A stretch of DNA of 64,000 nt, from NCBI RefSeq assembly GCF_947495845.1, contig NZ_CANMAO010000004.1:186001-250000 (forward strand), written 5' to 3'. The DNA is from an uncultured Endozoicomonas sp. (GTDB taxonomy: Bacteria; Pseudomonadota; Gammaproteobacteria; Pseudomonadales; Endozoicomonadaceae). The translations under genes and the position numbers were made by a program. Positions within the stretch are counted from its first letter, which is position 1; each line of letters starts with the position of its first letter. The notes below the pieces were generated by a model, which ran no database searches, had not been told where the DNA came from, and saw only the letters and a list, made by a program, of their open reading frames with translations. This document shows, piece by piece, positions 37,996 to 47,510 of this stretch.

Positions 37996-38958
37996 CTATT
38001 TCTGAATGCTGATTTTTGCATCCAGCCATGGCATCCATTGGATCAACTCAGGCACAATTTTATCTTTCAGAATTGCACGACTGTTGACAGCCATCTCCTC
38101 GGGAATAGTCCATAAGTCATAGCTGCGACTAACCAGTGTCAGTTCACGAAAATCATCTGGCGCTGGCAGTGGGTGGACATCTACCAGTCCATTTATCCAT
38201 TGCCGGCACTGATAGAGACAGAGCGGCGTGGTGATTGCCCAGCACAGCCCGGTAGAAACCATGTTGACTATGGCTGCGGTATTATCCAGCTGCAGTTTTC
38301 TTGGTAATTCCAGCTGTAGCCGGGTTAGCTTATGGTTAATTGATTTACCAATGAGCGAGTGAACCGGATAGCGGGCAAAGTCCAGTTGGCTTGCTAACGA
38401 CATAATCAAGTCATCACCGCCTTTAAAGCCAGCGGGGCACACCATGATCAAAGGCTCTCTGAGAATCGGGTAACGTTTGAGTTCATTGCCATCAAACACC
38501 TGATCATCTGAAATAATAATATCCACATCATGTGATAAAAGACTTTGGGCGTGAATGTGTGAAAGCCCTGTGCTGATAAACCATTCAGCAGTTTGATTTT
38601 TTAATAATTCCGTCAGCGGCTTACCAATAGCCGTCACCAGAGAGTCCACCATGGCAATTCTTGCTCGATCAATATGCTGAACCTGCCCTGTTTTAACGCT
38701 TCTGCTTAATTGGCGAGCATGATCCAGTATTCGGATACTCCGGTCGTAAAAAAAACGACCATCAGGGGTTAGTTGAATAGGCCTGACAGCCCGGTCAATG
38801 AGTTGTGCCTCTAGCGTTTCTTCAATATTTGCCAACGTCTGAGATATTGCGGATTGACTGATATCAAGGCGCTGCGCCGCCGCTGTCATGGTGCCGCTTT
38901 TCACCACCTCAACAAAGACCTCAAGAGAGCGCAAATCAAAACCAAATGGGTAAGACAT
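37996..38958 (-). CDS. LysR-type transcriptional regulator
   Basis: A 320-residue regulator. The ATG at 38958 (MSYPFGFDLRSLEVFVEVVK) is preferred over the GTG at 38970. The N-terminal winged helix has GTMTAAAQRLDISQSAISQTLANIEE. The rest is the periplasmic-binding-protein-like effector domain with MVCPAGFKGGDDL. It is divergent from the potF-like gene (start 39127) and lies beside the permease, so it may control one or both sides of the amine region. The inducer is unknown. Confidence 0.85.
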   Translation of the reverse strand: MSYPFGFDLRSLEVFVEVVKSGTMTAAAQRLDISQSAISQTLANIEETLEAQLIDRAVRPIQLTPDGRFFYDRSIRILDHARQLSRSVKTGQVQHIDRARIAMVDSLVTAIGKPLTELLKNQTAEWFISTGLSHIHAQSLLSHDVDIIISDDQVFDGNELKRYPILREPLIMVCPAGFKGGDDLIMSLASQLDFARYPVHSLIGKSINHKLTRLQLELPRKLQLDNTAAIVNMVSTGLCWAITTPLCLYQCRQWINGLVDVHPLPAPDDFRELTLVSRSYDLWTIPEEMAVNSRAILKDKIVPELIQWMPWLDAKISIQK

Positions 38959-39126
38959 AAATCCAGTCACGTATTTTTAAAATTATTTTTATTCGACGTT
39001 TACAGTCTATTGAATAGCAATCAATGGATTAAAGCCATTGACCTGAGTGGTAAAGGGTGAAATATTTCTGTAACAAAATTTCATAACAATAGCGAAGAAT
39101 AACAACAAACCTCAAAGGGGCGCACC

Positions 39127-40197
39127 ATGTTAAAAACAATGAAAGGTCTACTGGCCTTATCGGTATCAGCCGCTGCCATGATATCTGCCAGCGCACAGGC
39201 GGAAGAACTTCGCCTTTTAACCTGGGCCGGCTATGCACCTCAGGAAGTGATTGATCAGTTCGAGCAGGAAACCGGTATTACCGTCAAGGTAACCAAATCC
39301 AACAATGAAGACATGATTTCCAAACTGCGTGCCACCCGTGGTGCCGGTTATGACCTGGTTCAGCCTAGTCAGGATCGGGTGACCGGCGCTCAAAAAGAGT
39401 ACCGTATTTATAAGCCTATGGATCTCAGCCAGCTGAACGCTGAACAGTTTATTCCTTCCATGCTTGCTGCCACCAAAACCAACACAACCATTAATGGTGA
39501 CGTTTATAGTGTGCCACACATTTGGGGAACCAGCGGCCTGATCGCGGGTGTTTCAGAAAGCAAAAACGCTTACAGCTTTAATGATCTTTGCTCCGATGAT
39601 TATAAGGGCAAGGTCTCCTATCGTCTGAAGCGCCCAACGCTGATTGGCTTTGCTTTTGCCATGGGTGAAGATCCTTTTGCCGCGTATACCGATGAAAAAA
39701 AATACGCAGAAATTCTGGGCAAGGTTGAACAAAAGCTCATCGACTGCAAAGACAATGTGAAAGCCTATTGGAGTGGCGGCGATGCCCTGATCAACCTGCT
39801 GCGGAGCGGTGAAGTCACTCTGGCCATGGGCTGGGATGCCGGCGGCTGGAAGCTGCACAAAGAAACGGGCAACATCAACTTCGTGCCACCGGAGTCTGGC
39901 GCTCTGGGCTGGATCGATACTTTTGCCCTGCCAGCTAAAGGCAAGAATGATGAAGCAGCTTATAAATGGATTAACTTCGTAATGCAGCCAGAAATTGCAG
40001 CGAAGATCACCGAAGCTGCAGGTAATTTTACCGCTTCCGCCGGTGCTGAAGAGTTTGTTAACGATGAACTCAGCAACAGTTATAAAATCAGTTATAACCA
40101 AAGCAGCCTGGACAACATCAAGTGGTATCCGCCAGTGCCAGCTGGGCTTGAAATCATTGAGGGTAAAACCCTGGATCGAATTAAAGCTGCACAATAA
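39127..40197 (+). CDS. Polyamine-type ABC transporter substrate-binding protein
   Basis: A 356-residue PotD/PotF-family periplasmic protein. The signal peptide (MKGLLALSVSAAAMISASAQ) is cut after AQA near residue 25. The mature start EELRLLTWAGYAPQEVIDQF is typical, followed by GYDLVQPSQD, VPHIWGTSGL and WSGGDALINLLRSGEVTLAM. A strong AAAGGGG site precedes the ATG. It delivers a polyamine or similar cation to the membrane components encoded next. The ligand cannot be fixed by motif. First gene of a four-gene operon. Confidence 0.87.
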   Translation: MLKTMKGLLALSVSAAAMISASAQAEELRLLTWAGYAPQEVIDQFEQETGITVKVTKSNNEDMISKLRATRGAGYDLVQPSQDRVTGAQKEYRIYKPMDLSQLNAEQFIPSMLAATKTNTTINGDVYSVPHIWGTSGLIAGVSESKNAYSFNDLCSDDYKGKVSYRLKRPTLIGFAFAMGEDPFAAYTDEKKYAEILGKVEQKLIDCKDNVKAYWSGGDALINLLRSGEVTLAMGWDAGGWKLHKETGNINFVPPESGALGWIDTFALPAKGKNDEAAYKWINFVMQPEIAAKITEAAGNFTASAGAEEFVNDELSNSYKISYNQSSLDNIKWYPPVPAGLEIIEGKTLDRIKAAQ

Positions 40198-40277
40198 ATA
40201 CACATAACAAATACACATAATGCTGAACCCACCGGCTATTCGTGGCTGGTGGCACCTCTGATTCTGGATGTACCCCC

Positions 40278-41381
40278 ATGACTTTCGACCTTGAATGCCG
40301 CAATGTTTCCAAACAGTTTGGTGACTTTCAGGCAGTAAACGACATCTCTCTTGAAATTCCTGCTGGCTCATTTTTTTCCATACTTGGCCCTTCCGGCTGC
40401 GGCAAAACAACCCTATTGCGAATGCTTGCGGGTTTCTCTGAGCCTGATCAGGGAGAGATTCTCATCAAAGGGAAAAAGATGGCGGGTATTCCTCCTAATA
40501 AACGCCCGGTAAACATGGTTTTCCAGCACCTTGCTTTGTTCCCCATGATGAATATTGGGGAAAACATTGCCTATGGCTTGAAGCGCAACAAAGTGCCAAA
40601 GCAGGAAAGAGACAAGAAAGTTGCTGATGTGCTGGAGCGTATCGACTTACCGGGGATTGAAAATAAATCCGTTCATCAACTGTCCGGCGGACAAAAGCAA
40701 CGAGTAGCCATTGCCCGCTGTCTGGTTCTGGAACCTGATGTGCTGCTATTGGATGAACCTCTGGGCGCTTTGGACCTAAAACTTCGGGAGCAAATGAAAG
40801 TAGAGCTTAAAAAACTGCAGCAGGCGTTTGGCACCACTTTTATTTACATCACCCATGATCAATCAGAAGCCATGGTGATGTCTGATCAGGTTGCTGTTAT
40901 GAACCATGGTCGTTTTGAGCAGGTAGGTTCACCGCAGTCTCTCTACTATCAACCAAATACGGCATTTGTCGCCGGATTTGTCGGCAACAACAATCGCATT
41001 GAAGGCGTCGTTGAATCCATCGTGGGTGAAACGGCCATCATTCGTTCGGACGCTGGTCAACAATTCAAAACCACGTTCCCTGAAGCCACATTGCACTCTG
41101 GTCAACAAGTTCACCTGTATATCCGGCCAGAAGCCATTCATATTCGCAGAGATCAAAACGTCACCTCGGAGAACCATATCAATGGTCGAGTCGAAAGCAT
41201 TCTATTTGATGGTGGCAACAGTCAGGTGCTGGTAAAAGATACAGAGTCTTCCCAGGAACTTACCGTCTCTCTTCCTCAGACCCGGGAGTTTAATGACCTG
41301 ACAGCGGGAGAAATGATTTCTTTATCCTGGGACATACGACAGAGCAATGTTTTTTCAGCCAATAACAAGAGTGAGCCCTGA
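40278..41381 (+). CDS. Polyamine-type ABC transporter ATP-binding protein
   Basis: A 367-residue ABC ATPase. Start ATG at 40278 (MTFDLECRNVSKQFGDFQAV) is preferred over the upstream GTG at 40242. Walker A is GPSGCGKTTLLRML, Q-loop VNMVFQHLALFPMMN, signature LSGGQKQRVAIARCLV, Walker B VLLLDEPLGALDLKLRE, H-loop ITHDQSEAM. The C-terminal TOBE domain (about residues 270-360) has LYIRPEAIHIRR. It energises the PotB/C-type permeases downstream. The stop TGA is 2 bases from the next start. Confidence 0.92.
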   Translation: MTFDLECRNVSKQFGDFQAVNDISLEIPAGSFFSILGPSGCGKTTLLRMLAGFSEPDQGEILIKGKKMAGIPPNKRPVNMVFQHLALFPMMNIGENIAYGLKRNKVPKQERDKKVADVLERIDLPGIENKSVHQLSGGQKQRVAIARCLVLEPDVLLLDEPLGALDLKLREQMKVELKKLQQAFGTTFIYITHDQSEAMVMSDQVAVMNHGRFEQVGSPQSLYYQPNTAFVAGFVGNNNRIEGVVESIVGETAIIRSDAGQQFKTTFPEATLHSGQQVHLYIRPEAIHIRRDQNVTSENHINGRVESILFDGGNSQVLVKDTESSQELTVSLPQTREFNDLTAGEMISLSWDIRQSNVFSANNKSEP

Positions 41382-41383
41382 TT

Positions 41384-42247
41384 ATGAATGGGAAAAAGCT
41401 CTCTTTTTATCTGTTATTAATGCCATTGCTACTCACTCTGGCGCTGCTGATTCTGCTTCCACAGCTGGATATGTTGGGTATTTCTCTGCGGGAGCGAGTG
41501 AGTTACGGCGTTTATGAATTCAGCCTGCTCCATTACCAGGCATTTTTCACAGAGCCGCTCTACTGGAATACGTTTGTTCGTACTGCCGTAATGTCGATTC
41601 TAGCCACCGCATTAACATTGTTAATTTCATTTCCAGTTGCCTGGTACATCGCCAAAATCGCCCAGGGGAAAAACAAGAATCTGATGTTTCTGGCCTGCCT
41701 GATTCCTTTTTGGGTCAGTGAATTGGTACGCACCTACGGCTGGATGATTTTGCTGCGGGAAAGCGGCGTAATCAGTGGTTTTCTGCAATGGGCAGGGCTT
41801 GCGGATGCTCCTGTTGAAATGCTGTACAACGACATCACCGTAATGACCGGCCTCGTCTATACCTCCATGCTCTTTATGGTGGTTCCGCTGGTCAGCACTC
41901 TGGAAGGCATGGACGACAGCCTGGTAGAAGCCGCCTACGATTTAGGCGGAAATCACTTTACCGTGTTGCGTACAGTGATTGTGCCTTATGCGGTGCCTGG
42001 CATTGTTTCCGGCTGCATTGTCGTCTTTATGTTGACGCTGGGTAATTATCTGACGCCGACGCTTCTGGGCGGAAAGGACAGCCTCTGGTTCACGGAGCAA
42101 ATCTTCACTCAGTTTATTACTCGTTTTAACTGGGAACAGGGCGCAGCGTTTGGCGTATTGCTTCTTTGCCTCTCGTCGTTGATTGTCTGGCTCGGCCTGA
42201 AACTCAGTAAGCAATCCTTTAAACAAGCCATGACCAGCGATGCCTGA
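41384..42247 (+). CDS. Polyamine-type ABC transporter permease, first subunit
   Basis: A 287-residue inner-membrane permease of the PotB/PotH type with six helices. The N-terminal helix is LSFYLLLMPLLLTLALLILLP. The EAA motif lies in the loop EGMDDSLVEAAYDLGGNHFT, which contacts the ATPase. The C-terminal half has VFMLTLGNYLTPTLLGG. It forms the transmembrane channel with the second permease and follows the ATPase gene by 2 bases. Confidence 0.9.
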   Translation: MNGKKLSFYLLLMPLLLTLALLILLPQLDMLGISLRERVSYGVYEFSLLHYQAFFTEPLYWNTFVRTAVMSILATALTLLISFPVAWYIAKIAQGKNKNLMFLACLIPFWVSELVRTYGWMILLRESGVISGFLQWAGLADAPVEMLYNDITVMTGLVYTSMLFMVVPLVSTLEGMDDSLVEAAYDLGGNHFTVLRTVIVPYAVPGIVSGCIVVFMLTLGNYLTPTLLGGKDSLWFTEQIFTQFITRFNWEQGAAFGVLLLCLSSLIVWLGLKLSKQSFKQAMTSDA

Positions 42248-42257
42248 GGAGTAAATC

Positions 42258-43106
42258 ATGATACCAAGCATTCCCCAGAGCAGAGCTTTTCAAAAGACGT
42301 ATGCCGTTTATGTTGGCCTGTTTTTTCTGTTCCTGTTAGCACCACTGGTGGTGGTTGCTGTTTTCTCACTGAACGACAGCTTATTTCCTTCGTTACCCTG
42401 GGAAGGCTTTACGCTGGACTGGTATTTTGCCGATGACCGCGAGCGAAGAGGCTTATTCCATGACGGCGCATTACTGGAAAGTATTGTCACCAGTTTGGTT
42501 ATTGCCGTTTTTGTGGCTTTGCTGGCAGTGGCTCTGGCCATTACCAACGCATTGCTGTTTGAGCGTTATCATTTTAAAGGCAAACAATTTCTTTATAGTT
42601 TGATGTTACTGCCGCTGGTGATTCCCGGCGTTATTCTGGGTATATCAATTCTGTCGTTCAGTAGTGGTATTGCCAATACCATAGAAGACAGTTATGGCCT
42701 TGATCTCGAGTTTCTTCGCCCGGGCTTGCCATTAATCGTGCTTGGGCAGTTTGCCTTCATCAGCACCATGGCAACGCTGGTGATTTCGGCACGTCTTAGA
42801 AAGCTGGATACAGAGATGGAAGAAGCGGCGTTGAATCTTGGCGCAAGCCGTTTGGATGTATTCAGAACCATCACTCTGCCCTGGTTGAAACCCGCAGTGA
42901 TTGGTTCAGCCGTTGTGGCGTTTTTGATGTCTTTCGAGAATTTTAATACCACACTGATTCTTGCAGGCAGTGATTCGCCCTTAACCATAACGCTGTTTGA
43001 TCGAATGCGGGAAGGTTCAACACCGGTACTCAATGCTGTTTCAACGCTATTGATGCTGGGGTCCGGCATGCTTGCGCTTATCAGTATTTTTATTCAGCGG
43101 AAGTAG
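42258..43106 (+). CDS. Polyamine-type ABC transporter permease, second subunit
   Basis: A 282-residue PotC/PotI-type permease with six helices. The periplasmic N-part LNDSLFPSLPWEGFTLDWYF is typical of the family. The EAA motif is DTEMEEAALNLGASRLDVF, and SFENFNTTLILAGSDSPLTI lies before the last helix. It pairs with the preceding subunit, starts 10 bases after it and closes the operon before a terminator. Confidence 0.9.
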   Translation: MIPSIPQSRAFQKTYAVYVGLFFLFLLAPLVVVAVFSLNDSLFPSLPWEGFTLDWYFADDRERRGLFHDGALLESIVTSLVIAVFVALLAVALAITNALLFERYHFKGKQFLYSLMLLPLVIPGVILGISILSFSSGIANTIEDSYGLDLEFLRPGLPLIVLGQFAFISTMATLVISARLRKLDTEMEEAALNLGASRLDVFRTITLPWLKPAVIGSAVVAFLMSFENFNTTLILAGSDSPLTITLFDRMREGSTPVLNAVSTLLMLGSGMLALISIFIQRK

Positions 43107-43120
43107 CACAGCCATTTGGA

Positions 43121-43178
43121 ATGATTACCCATATTTTTAGTCAGATCTGGGTAATCATCTGAAACCTTTGAGGTTTTT
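43121..43178 (+). terminator. Terminator region after the ABC transporter operon
   Basis: Two hairpins in a row: ATGATTACCCA paired perfectly with TGGGTAATCAT, then AAACCT-ttg-AGGTTT followed by TTT. They lie 15-70 bases past the last permease gene. Confidence 0.7.
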
Positions 43179-43580
43179 CGCATTCTAATTAGCTGACATC
43201 CGCAACAGCACTGATGCCAGCCGAAGATTATTTCCCCATTTATATCAATATATTGGAGCTATCCCCGTTTTTACCTTGTGAAAATATTGAATTTTCCCAC
43301 CTGAATAGAGTCAACAAGTATTATTACGCTTTCTTATAAATAACGCTGTGATACTATTTTTACGCAATCATTACCCACCGTCCGACACGCTTTCCTTCCT
43401 TTGCGTTTCAGGGCGGTTACCTTCAATGTACCAACGTACCGGTCTTGCGAATAAGGACATCCCACCGACAGTAGAGATTGCAGATAACAACTAAACGCGT
43501 GGACTCTCAAGTTTACGGAGAAGCTTCTGGCCTCGCCACTTTGACTGATACACACTTGAACGCAGTAAAGCAGGTAACAC
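43179..43580. other. Long leader region of sstT
   Basis: About 400 bases without a gene. TGTGATACT near 43350 looks like an extended -10 promoter, which would give a leader of about 230 bases before sstT. I recognised no riboswitch consensus, leader peptide or repeat in it. Confidence 0.35.
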
Positions 43581-44840
43581 ATGAGTCAAGCCAAACTATT
43601 ATATCAACGAATGGCAGCAACCAGCCTTGTTCTAAGAATCCTGGTCGGTATTGTTCTGGGCACAACACTTGCCGTGGTCTCTCCTGACACAGCACAGTCT
43701 ACGGCATTTCTGGGTTCCCTTTTTGTGGGCGCATTAAAAGCAGTCGCTCCGGTTCTGGTTTTTGTTCTGGTAGCGTCGTCTATCGCCAATCAAAAACTGA
43801 ATCAGCAATCCAATATTCAACCGATTCTATTTCTGTACCTTTTTGGTACTGTGGCAGCCTCTTTTGTTGCGGTTTCCATGAGCTTTCTCTTCCCGGTTGA
43901 ATTGGTTCTGGCAACCAATAGCGGTGGAGCGACACCTCCGGAAGGCATCATGCAGGTGCTTAACACCCTGCTGTTCCAGATTGTTCAGAACCCGGTAGAA
44001 GCCCTGCTGAATGGTAATTTTATTGGCATTTTGGCCTGGGCAATTGCGCTGGGCATGGCGCTTCGACACGGCAAAGATTCTACCCGGGACATCTTTCACG
44101 ATGTGTCTACGGCTGTGTCGTCTATTGTGCGTGTTGTTATTCAGTTCGCACCGTTTGGTATTTTTGGGTTGGTCGCCAATACCATCGCACAAACCGGCTT
44201 CGGCGTTTTACTGGGCTATAGCAAACTGTTGATGGTTCTGATCAGCAGTATGCTAATCGTTGGTTTTGTGATGAATCCTCTGATCGTATTCTTGAAGATT
44301 CGCAAGAACCCATACCCACTGGTACTTCGCTGTATGCGTGAAAGTGGGGTAACCGCCTTTTTCACTCGCAGTTCTGCTGCCAACATCCCGGTCAATATGC
44401 AGCTTTGCAAAAAGCTTGATCTGCATGAGGATACTTATTCCGTATCTATTCCTTTGGGTGCCACCATTAACATGGCGGGGGCGGCCATTACCATTACGGT
44501 TATGACTTTGGCTGCTGCACACACACTGGGTATTTCTGTGGATTTGGGCACGGCCTTGCTTCTGAGTATTGTGGCTGCTGTTTCCGCCTGCGGTGCTTCC
44601 GGTGTTGCCGGTGGTTCACTGCTATTGATCCCACTGGCTTGCAGTCTGTTCGGTATCCCTAATGATGTGGCCATGCAGGTAGTCGCGGTTGGCTTTATCA
44701 TCGGCGTCGTTCAGGACTCTCTGGAAACCGCTTTAAACAGCTCAACCGATGTCGTGTTTACCGCTGCAGCGTGTATGGCTGCAGAGCCAGAAGCCACCTC
44801 TGATGTTGCAAGCAAAAATAACACCGCAGAATTAAATTGA
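43581..44840 (+). CDS. sstT: Serine/threonine:Na+ symporter
   Basis: A 419-residue inner-membrane transporter of the dicarboxylate/amino acid:cation symporter (DAACS) family. The SstT-type features are [29 protein letters not shown], the serine-rich ligand loop [17 protein letters not shown], and [20 protein letters not shown], the NMxG Na+/substrate site. It imports L-serine and L-threonine with sodium. Single gene with its own terminator, preceded by a long leader. Confidence 0.94.
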   Translation: MSQAKLLYQRMAATSLVLRILVGIVLGTTLAVVSPDTAQSTAFLGSLFVGALKAVAPVLVFVLVASSIANQKLNQQSNIQPILFLYLFGTVAASFVAVSMSFLFPVELVLATNSGGATPPEGIMQVLNTLLFQIVQNPVEALLNGNFIGILAWAIALGMALRHGKDSTRDIFHDVSTAVSSIVRVVIQFAPFGIFGLVANTIAQTGFGVLLGYSKLLMVLISSMLIVGFVMNPLIVFLKIRKNPYPLVLRCMRESGVTAFFTRSSAANIPVNMQLCKKLDLHEDTYSVSIPLGATINMAGAAITITVMTLAAAHTLGISVDLGTALLLSIVAAVSACGASGVAGGSLLLIPLACSLFGIPNDVAMQVVAVGFIIGVVQDSLETALNSSTDVVFTAAACMAAEPEATSDVASKNNTAELN

Positions 44841-44847
44841 AATCAGA

Positions 44848-44873
44848 GGTAAGCCAGAACGGCTTACCTTGTT
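44848..44873. terminator. Bidirectional terminator between sstT and the hydrolase
   Basis: GGTAAGCC-agaac-GGCTTACC followed by TTGTT. It lies between convergent genes. Confidence 0.75.
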
Positions 44874-44893
44874 AATTGAAAGCGAACTGCCAA

Positions 44894-45808
44894 TTATTGA
44901 TTCAGTGCATCATCAAAGAAGCGACTGATCAAATAAGCAGATTTCGCTTTATCCGCCTGCCACGCCCGGGTGTGCTCACCGCCCGGAATTTCCCAATACA
45001 GTTTTGGTTCTGCTGCTGCCGCATACAGCGCACGACCATGTTCCACCGATACCGTCTTATCTGCCGTGCCGTGAATAATCATGACTGGTCTGGGAGATAT
45101 GGAGGCAATCACATTTTCGGGTGTTCTTGAATCTTCAAAGCCTCCGCGCAGGCGATAAAAGAACCGGACCACTTTTGAAAACTGCTCAACCAAAGGAATC
45201 CCGTAATCTTCCCGCCCTCTTTCCTGGATGATGCCGTCCAGCGATTTAAAACCGGAATCAAACCAGCCCGCATCAATATCCGGATTATCAGCCATGGCAA
45301 GAATACTCGTCGTTGCCCCCATGGAGTACCCGACAATGCCCACTTTATCCATACCCAGCTCTTTCAATCTTGCAACCGCGGCATCAACATCCTGCTGCTC
45401 AAGATAACCCATGGTGTTATAAGACGATTGACTAGTACCAGAATTACGAAGGTCTATGAGCAGCATCGGAAAACCTGCTTTATGCAGGGCGATAGCGTCC
45501 CGAAGACCTTCATGTCGGGTTGCTCCACGACCATGAATTAACACAATTCCAGCCTTTTCATTCGCACCGGGAATAAACCAGCCATCCAGTGCTAAACCAT
45601 CCTCAGTGGTGAGTTCAACATCGGTGTACTCAAGCCCGACCTGAGCTGGCGACTCGCAAAACACATAATGTTCTTCATTACAGGGGTACAAACCTGGATG
45701 AAGTAATTGTGAGGAAAAATACCATGCTGCTGAAAGCACAATGACAGGGAAAAGAACAAGAAGAGTGATAGCTGTACGCTTTATTATTTTTATCATAGCT
45801 GACGCCAC
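44894..45808 (-). CDS. Alpha/beta hydrolase, membrane-anchored
   Basis: A 304-residue protein. An N-terminal hydrophobic segment (AITLLVLFPVIVLSAAWYF) acts as an anchor or uncleaved signal, and the rest is an alpha/beta hydrolase. The oxyanion/HG motif is VLIHGRGATRHEG, the nucleophile elbow GIVGYSMGATTS (Ser in G-Y-S-M-G), an acid lies in MIIHGTADKTVSVEHG, and the base histidine in PGGEHTRAW. Resembles the BAAT/dienelactone-type hydrolases of the FrsA/YfhR group. Substrate unknown. Confidence 0.82.
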   Translation of the reverse strand: MASAMIKIIKRTAITLLVLFPVIVLSAAWYFSSQLLHPGLYPCNEEHYVFCESPAQVGLEYTDVELTTEDGLALDGWFIPGANEKAGIVLIHGRGATRHEGLRDAIALHKAGFPMLLIDLRNSGTSQSSYNTMGYLEQQDVDAAVARLKELGMDKVGIVGYSMGATTSILAMADNPDIDAGWFDSGFKSLDGIIQERGREDYGIPLVEQFSKVVRFFYRLRGGFEDSRTPENVIASISPRPVMIIHGTADKTVSVEHGRALYAAAAEPKLYWEIPGGEHTRAWQADKAKSAYLISRFFDDALNQ

Positions 45809-45898
45809 AGTCGCTCGCTGAATTCATGAATTGTAAGTAGTTGTGCACTCATCATATGTTAGGATGCAGAAAAATACAGCCAACCGTGGTGGTTAATA

Positions 45899-46015
45899 AT
45901 GATTACTCAATTTCTGAAAGACGTCTGGGGTATGCACTGGGCACCAAAGCTGATTCTCACACTGGTGGTTTTGAAGACGGTTGCCGTCATGATTAGAGAA
46001 GCACAAATCCTGTAG
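45899..46015 (+). CDS. Possible small membrane protein (38 residues)
   Basis: A short frame of 39 codons (MITQFLKDVWGMHWAPKLIL...), with GGTGG 6 bases before the ATG. One hydrophobic helix (LILTLVVLKTVAVMI) is flanked by charged ends. It lies 60 bases before the Fur-boxed haem gene on the same strand. No family recognised; could be a chance frame, but site, hydrophobicity and codon use look real. Confidence 0.4.
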   Translation: MITQFLKDVWGMHWAPKLILTLVVLKTVAVMIREAQIL

Positions 46016-46050
46016 ATGTCCATTGTCGCTTTAAGGTATAGTCACCGAAG

Positions 46051-46065
46051 TGATGATGATTCTCA
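46051..46065. promoter_or_regulatory. Fur box upstream of the HugZ-type gene
   Basis: TGATGAT-G-ATTCTCA matches the Fur 7-1-7 consensus TGATAAT-N-ATTATCA at 12 of 14 bases. It lies 12 bases before the start codon, overlapping the expected ribosome and promoter region. Iron repression of the haem gene is the expected consequence. Confidence 0.65.
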
Positions 46066-46077
46066 TTTAAGGTTTAT

Positions 46078-46596
46078 ATGCGTAAAGAAGTTGCACCCAT
46101 TGAAGGTTCTGAGCTGGAAGCGATTGCTGAAAGTTGTCAGCAATTAATCAACAACCACAAAACACTGACACTCTCGACACTGTCTTCAGAAGGCAAGCCT
46201 GAAATCAGTTATACACCCTATGTTCGTGGTAAAGATGGGACGTTCTACATTTTCATTAGTGAGCTGGCACACCACACACCCAATCTGTTGGCAAATCCGG
46301 TTTGCTCTATTTTCTTTGCAGCACCTGAGTCCGAAACCCGGAATCTATTTGCCCGTGAACGTGCGTTCCTGGGATGTGATGTGGAAGAACTGCCGCGAGG
46401 TTCAGAGACTTGCGACCGGCTGATTGATCAGTTTCAGGAAAAATTTGGCAACACAGTTGAAGTATTAAGAAACCTTCCTGACTTTCACCTGTTTGCTCTG
46501 ACACCTCAAAGTGGGCAGTACACCATTGGTTTTGGCAAGGCCTTTAAAATCAACACCGATGGCTCATTAACTCATATCGTTATTGATAAAAAGTAA
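46078..46596 (+). CDS. HugZ/HutZ-family haem utilisation protein
   Basis: A 172-residue split-barrel flavin/haem protein of the pyridoxamine-phosphate-oxidase fold. Characteristic blocks are TLTLSTLSSEGKPEISYTPY, FYIFISELAHHTPNLL, CSIFFAAPESETRNLFARER and FHLFALTPQSGQYTIGFGKA. Members such as V. cholerae HutZ and H. pylori HugZ bind haem and take part in its breakdown or iron release. A Fur box lies directly upstream, consistent with iron control. AAGG precedes the ATG by 5 bases. Confidence 0.85.
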   Translation: MRKEVAPIEGSELEAIAESCQQLINNHKTLTLSTLSSEGKPEISYTPYVRGKDGTFYIFISELAHHTPNLLANPVCSIFFAAPESETRNLFARERAFLGCDVEELPRGSETCDRLIDQFQEKFGNTVEVLRNLPDFHLFALTPQSGQYTIGFGKAFKINTDGSLTHIVIDKK

Positions 46597-46621
46597 TCAG
46601 CCTTTCTGAATACAAAGAACG

Positions 46622-47422
46622 TTAGTCGTTTAGTGATTCAACTCTAAACAACAGCGTTCTCTTTCTCGACTCGCCAAAGACATAAGCTAATGACTCTGCA
46701 AAGCTCAACAGGTCTTCCCGCTTATCAAACTCTATGGGTAGCGTAACCAGAGAAGACTCTCTTTGTGGCGAACCAAAGTGCGAGAGGTAAACCAATGTAT
46801 TGGTCATCTTTCCATCACTTTCTACAGCTTGTAGTTCTGCACCCAACAACAGGTAGTAACGGCTATTACCGGCAACCGTCACAAAATACTGAAAGTCATC
46901 GTTGGTGATTTCCGACACCGATGGAAGGTTACTGATATCACTGAACTCCACCAACCTCCAGTTGCCATCCGATAACACAGCATTATCCCAAGCGTTTTCA
47001 CTGTAGGCGCGCATCACACCCAGTGATATCAACTTTATGCCATACATGCCCTGATAGGCTGCACCTAAAGCATCAATCAGGTAACCCTGCGATGGTGAGT
47101 CCGGCGCCACAACTTCCGGCCTAAGGTAATTACCGACCGAAGTACCTGCATCCCAAAGCGCCAGCGCAGCCAATGGTCCTAACAGGCCATAAGCGACACC
47201 GTATTGATAATAACCAAGCAACGCACCGGGCGTATGGGAAGCCATTCTGGACAACACATCCAGCATCAGATATTTCATCTGTTTAGGGTTATCCATATCC
47301 TGGGCAAAACCACCCATTGGACTTTTTTCCATATAGGGGCACAATTGCCTGATTGTGTTGTCTATAGATTCACGGCCTCCGGCTTTACTTGCCTGACTTC
47401 CAGCCAAGAAGAAGAGGCGCAA
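46622..47422 (-). CDS. Hypothetical exported protein with frameshifted signal peptide
   Basis: The main frame has 266 codons from a TTG at 47422 and is unrecognised. Another frame just upstream, starting ATG at 47474, reads MLSLKKRWCLPVLLTVLLAP and continues LLLG: a textbook signal peptide that ends soon after in a stop. One base more or less in the CTTCTTCTT run at 47411-47420 would join it to the main frame at LAGSQASKAGG. So the intact gene probably spans 46622-47474 and has a frameshift, real or a sequencing error. The mature part has a small-residue-rich helix (YGLLGPLAALALWDAGTSVG). Function unknown. Confidence 0.55.
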   Translation of the reverse strand: MRLFFLAGSQASKAGGRESIDNTIRQLCPYMEKSPMGGFAQDMDNPKQMKYLMLDVLSRMASHTPGALLGYYQYGVAYGLLGPLAALALWDAGTSVGNYLRPEVVAPDSPSQGYLIDALGAAYQGMYGIKLISLGVMRAYSENAWDNAVLSDGNWRLVEFSDISNLPSVSEITNDDFQYFVTVAGNSRYYLLLGAELQAVESDGKMTNTLVYLSHFGSPQRESSLVTLPIEFDKREDLLSFAESLAYVFGESRKRTLLFRVESLND

Positions 47423-47510
47423 GCAAAACAGTTAGCAACACGGGAAGACACCATCGTTTTTTCAGGCTTAACATCGTTCATGCCCCACGGGTATATGAAG
47501 AAGCCTAATT

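Noticed and set aside
39553-40410. 285-codon frame antisense to the substrate-binding protein
   Set aside because: It overlaps a confident ABC transporter gene and has shadow-like composition with no family motifs.
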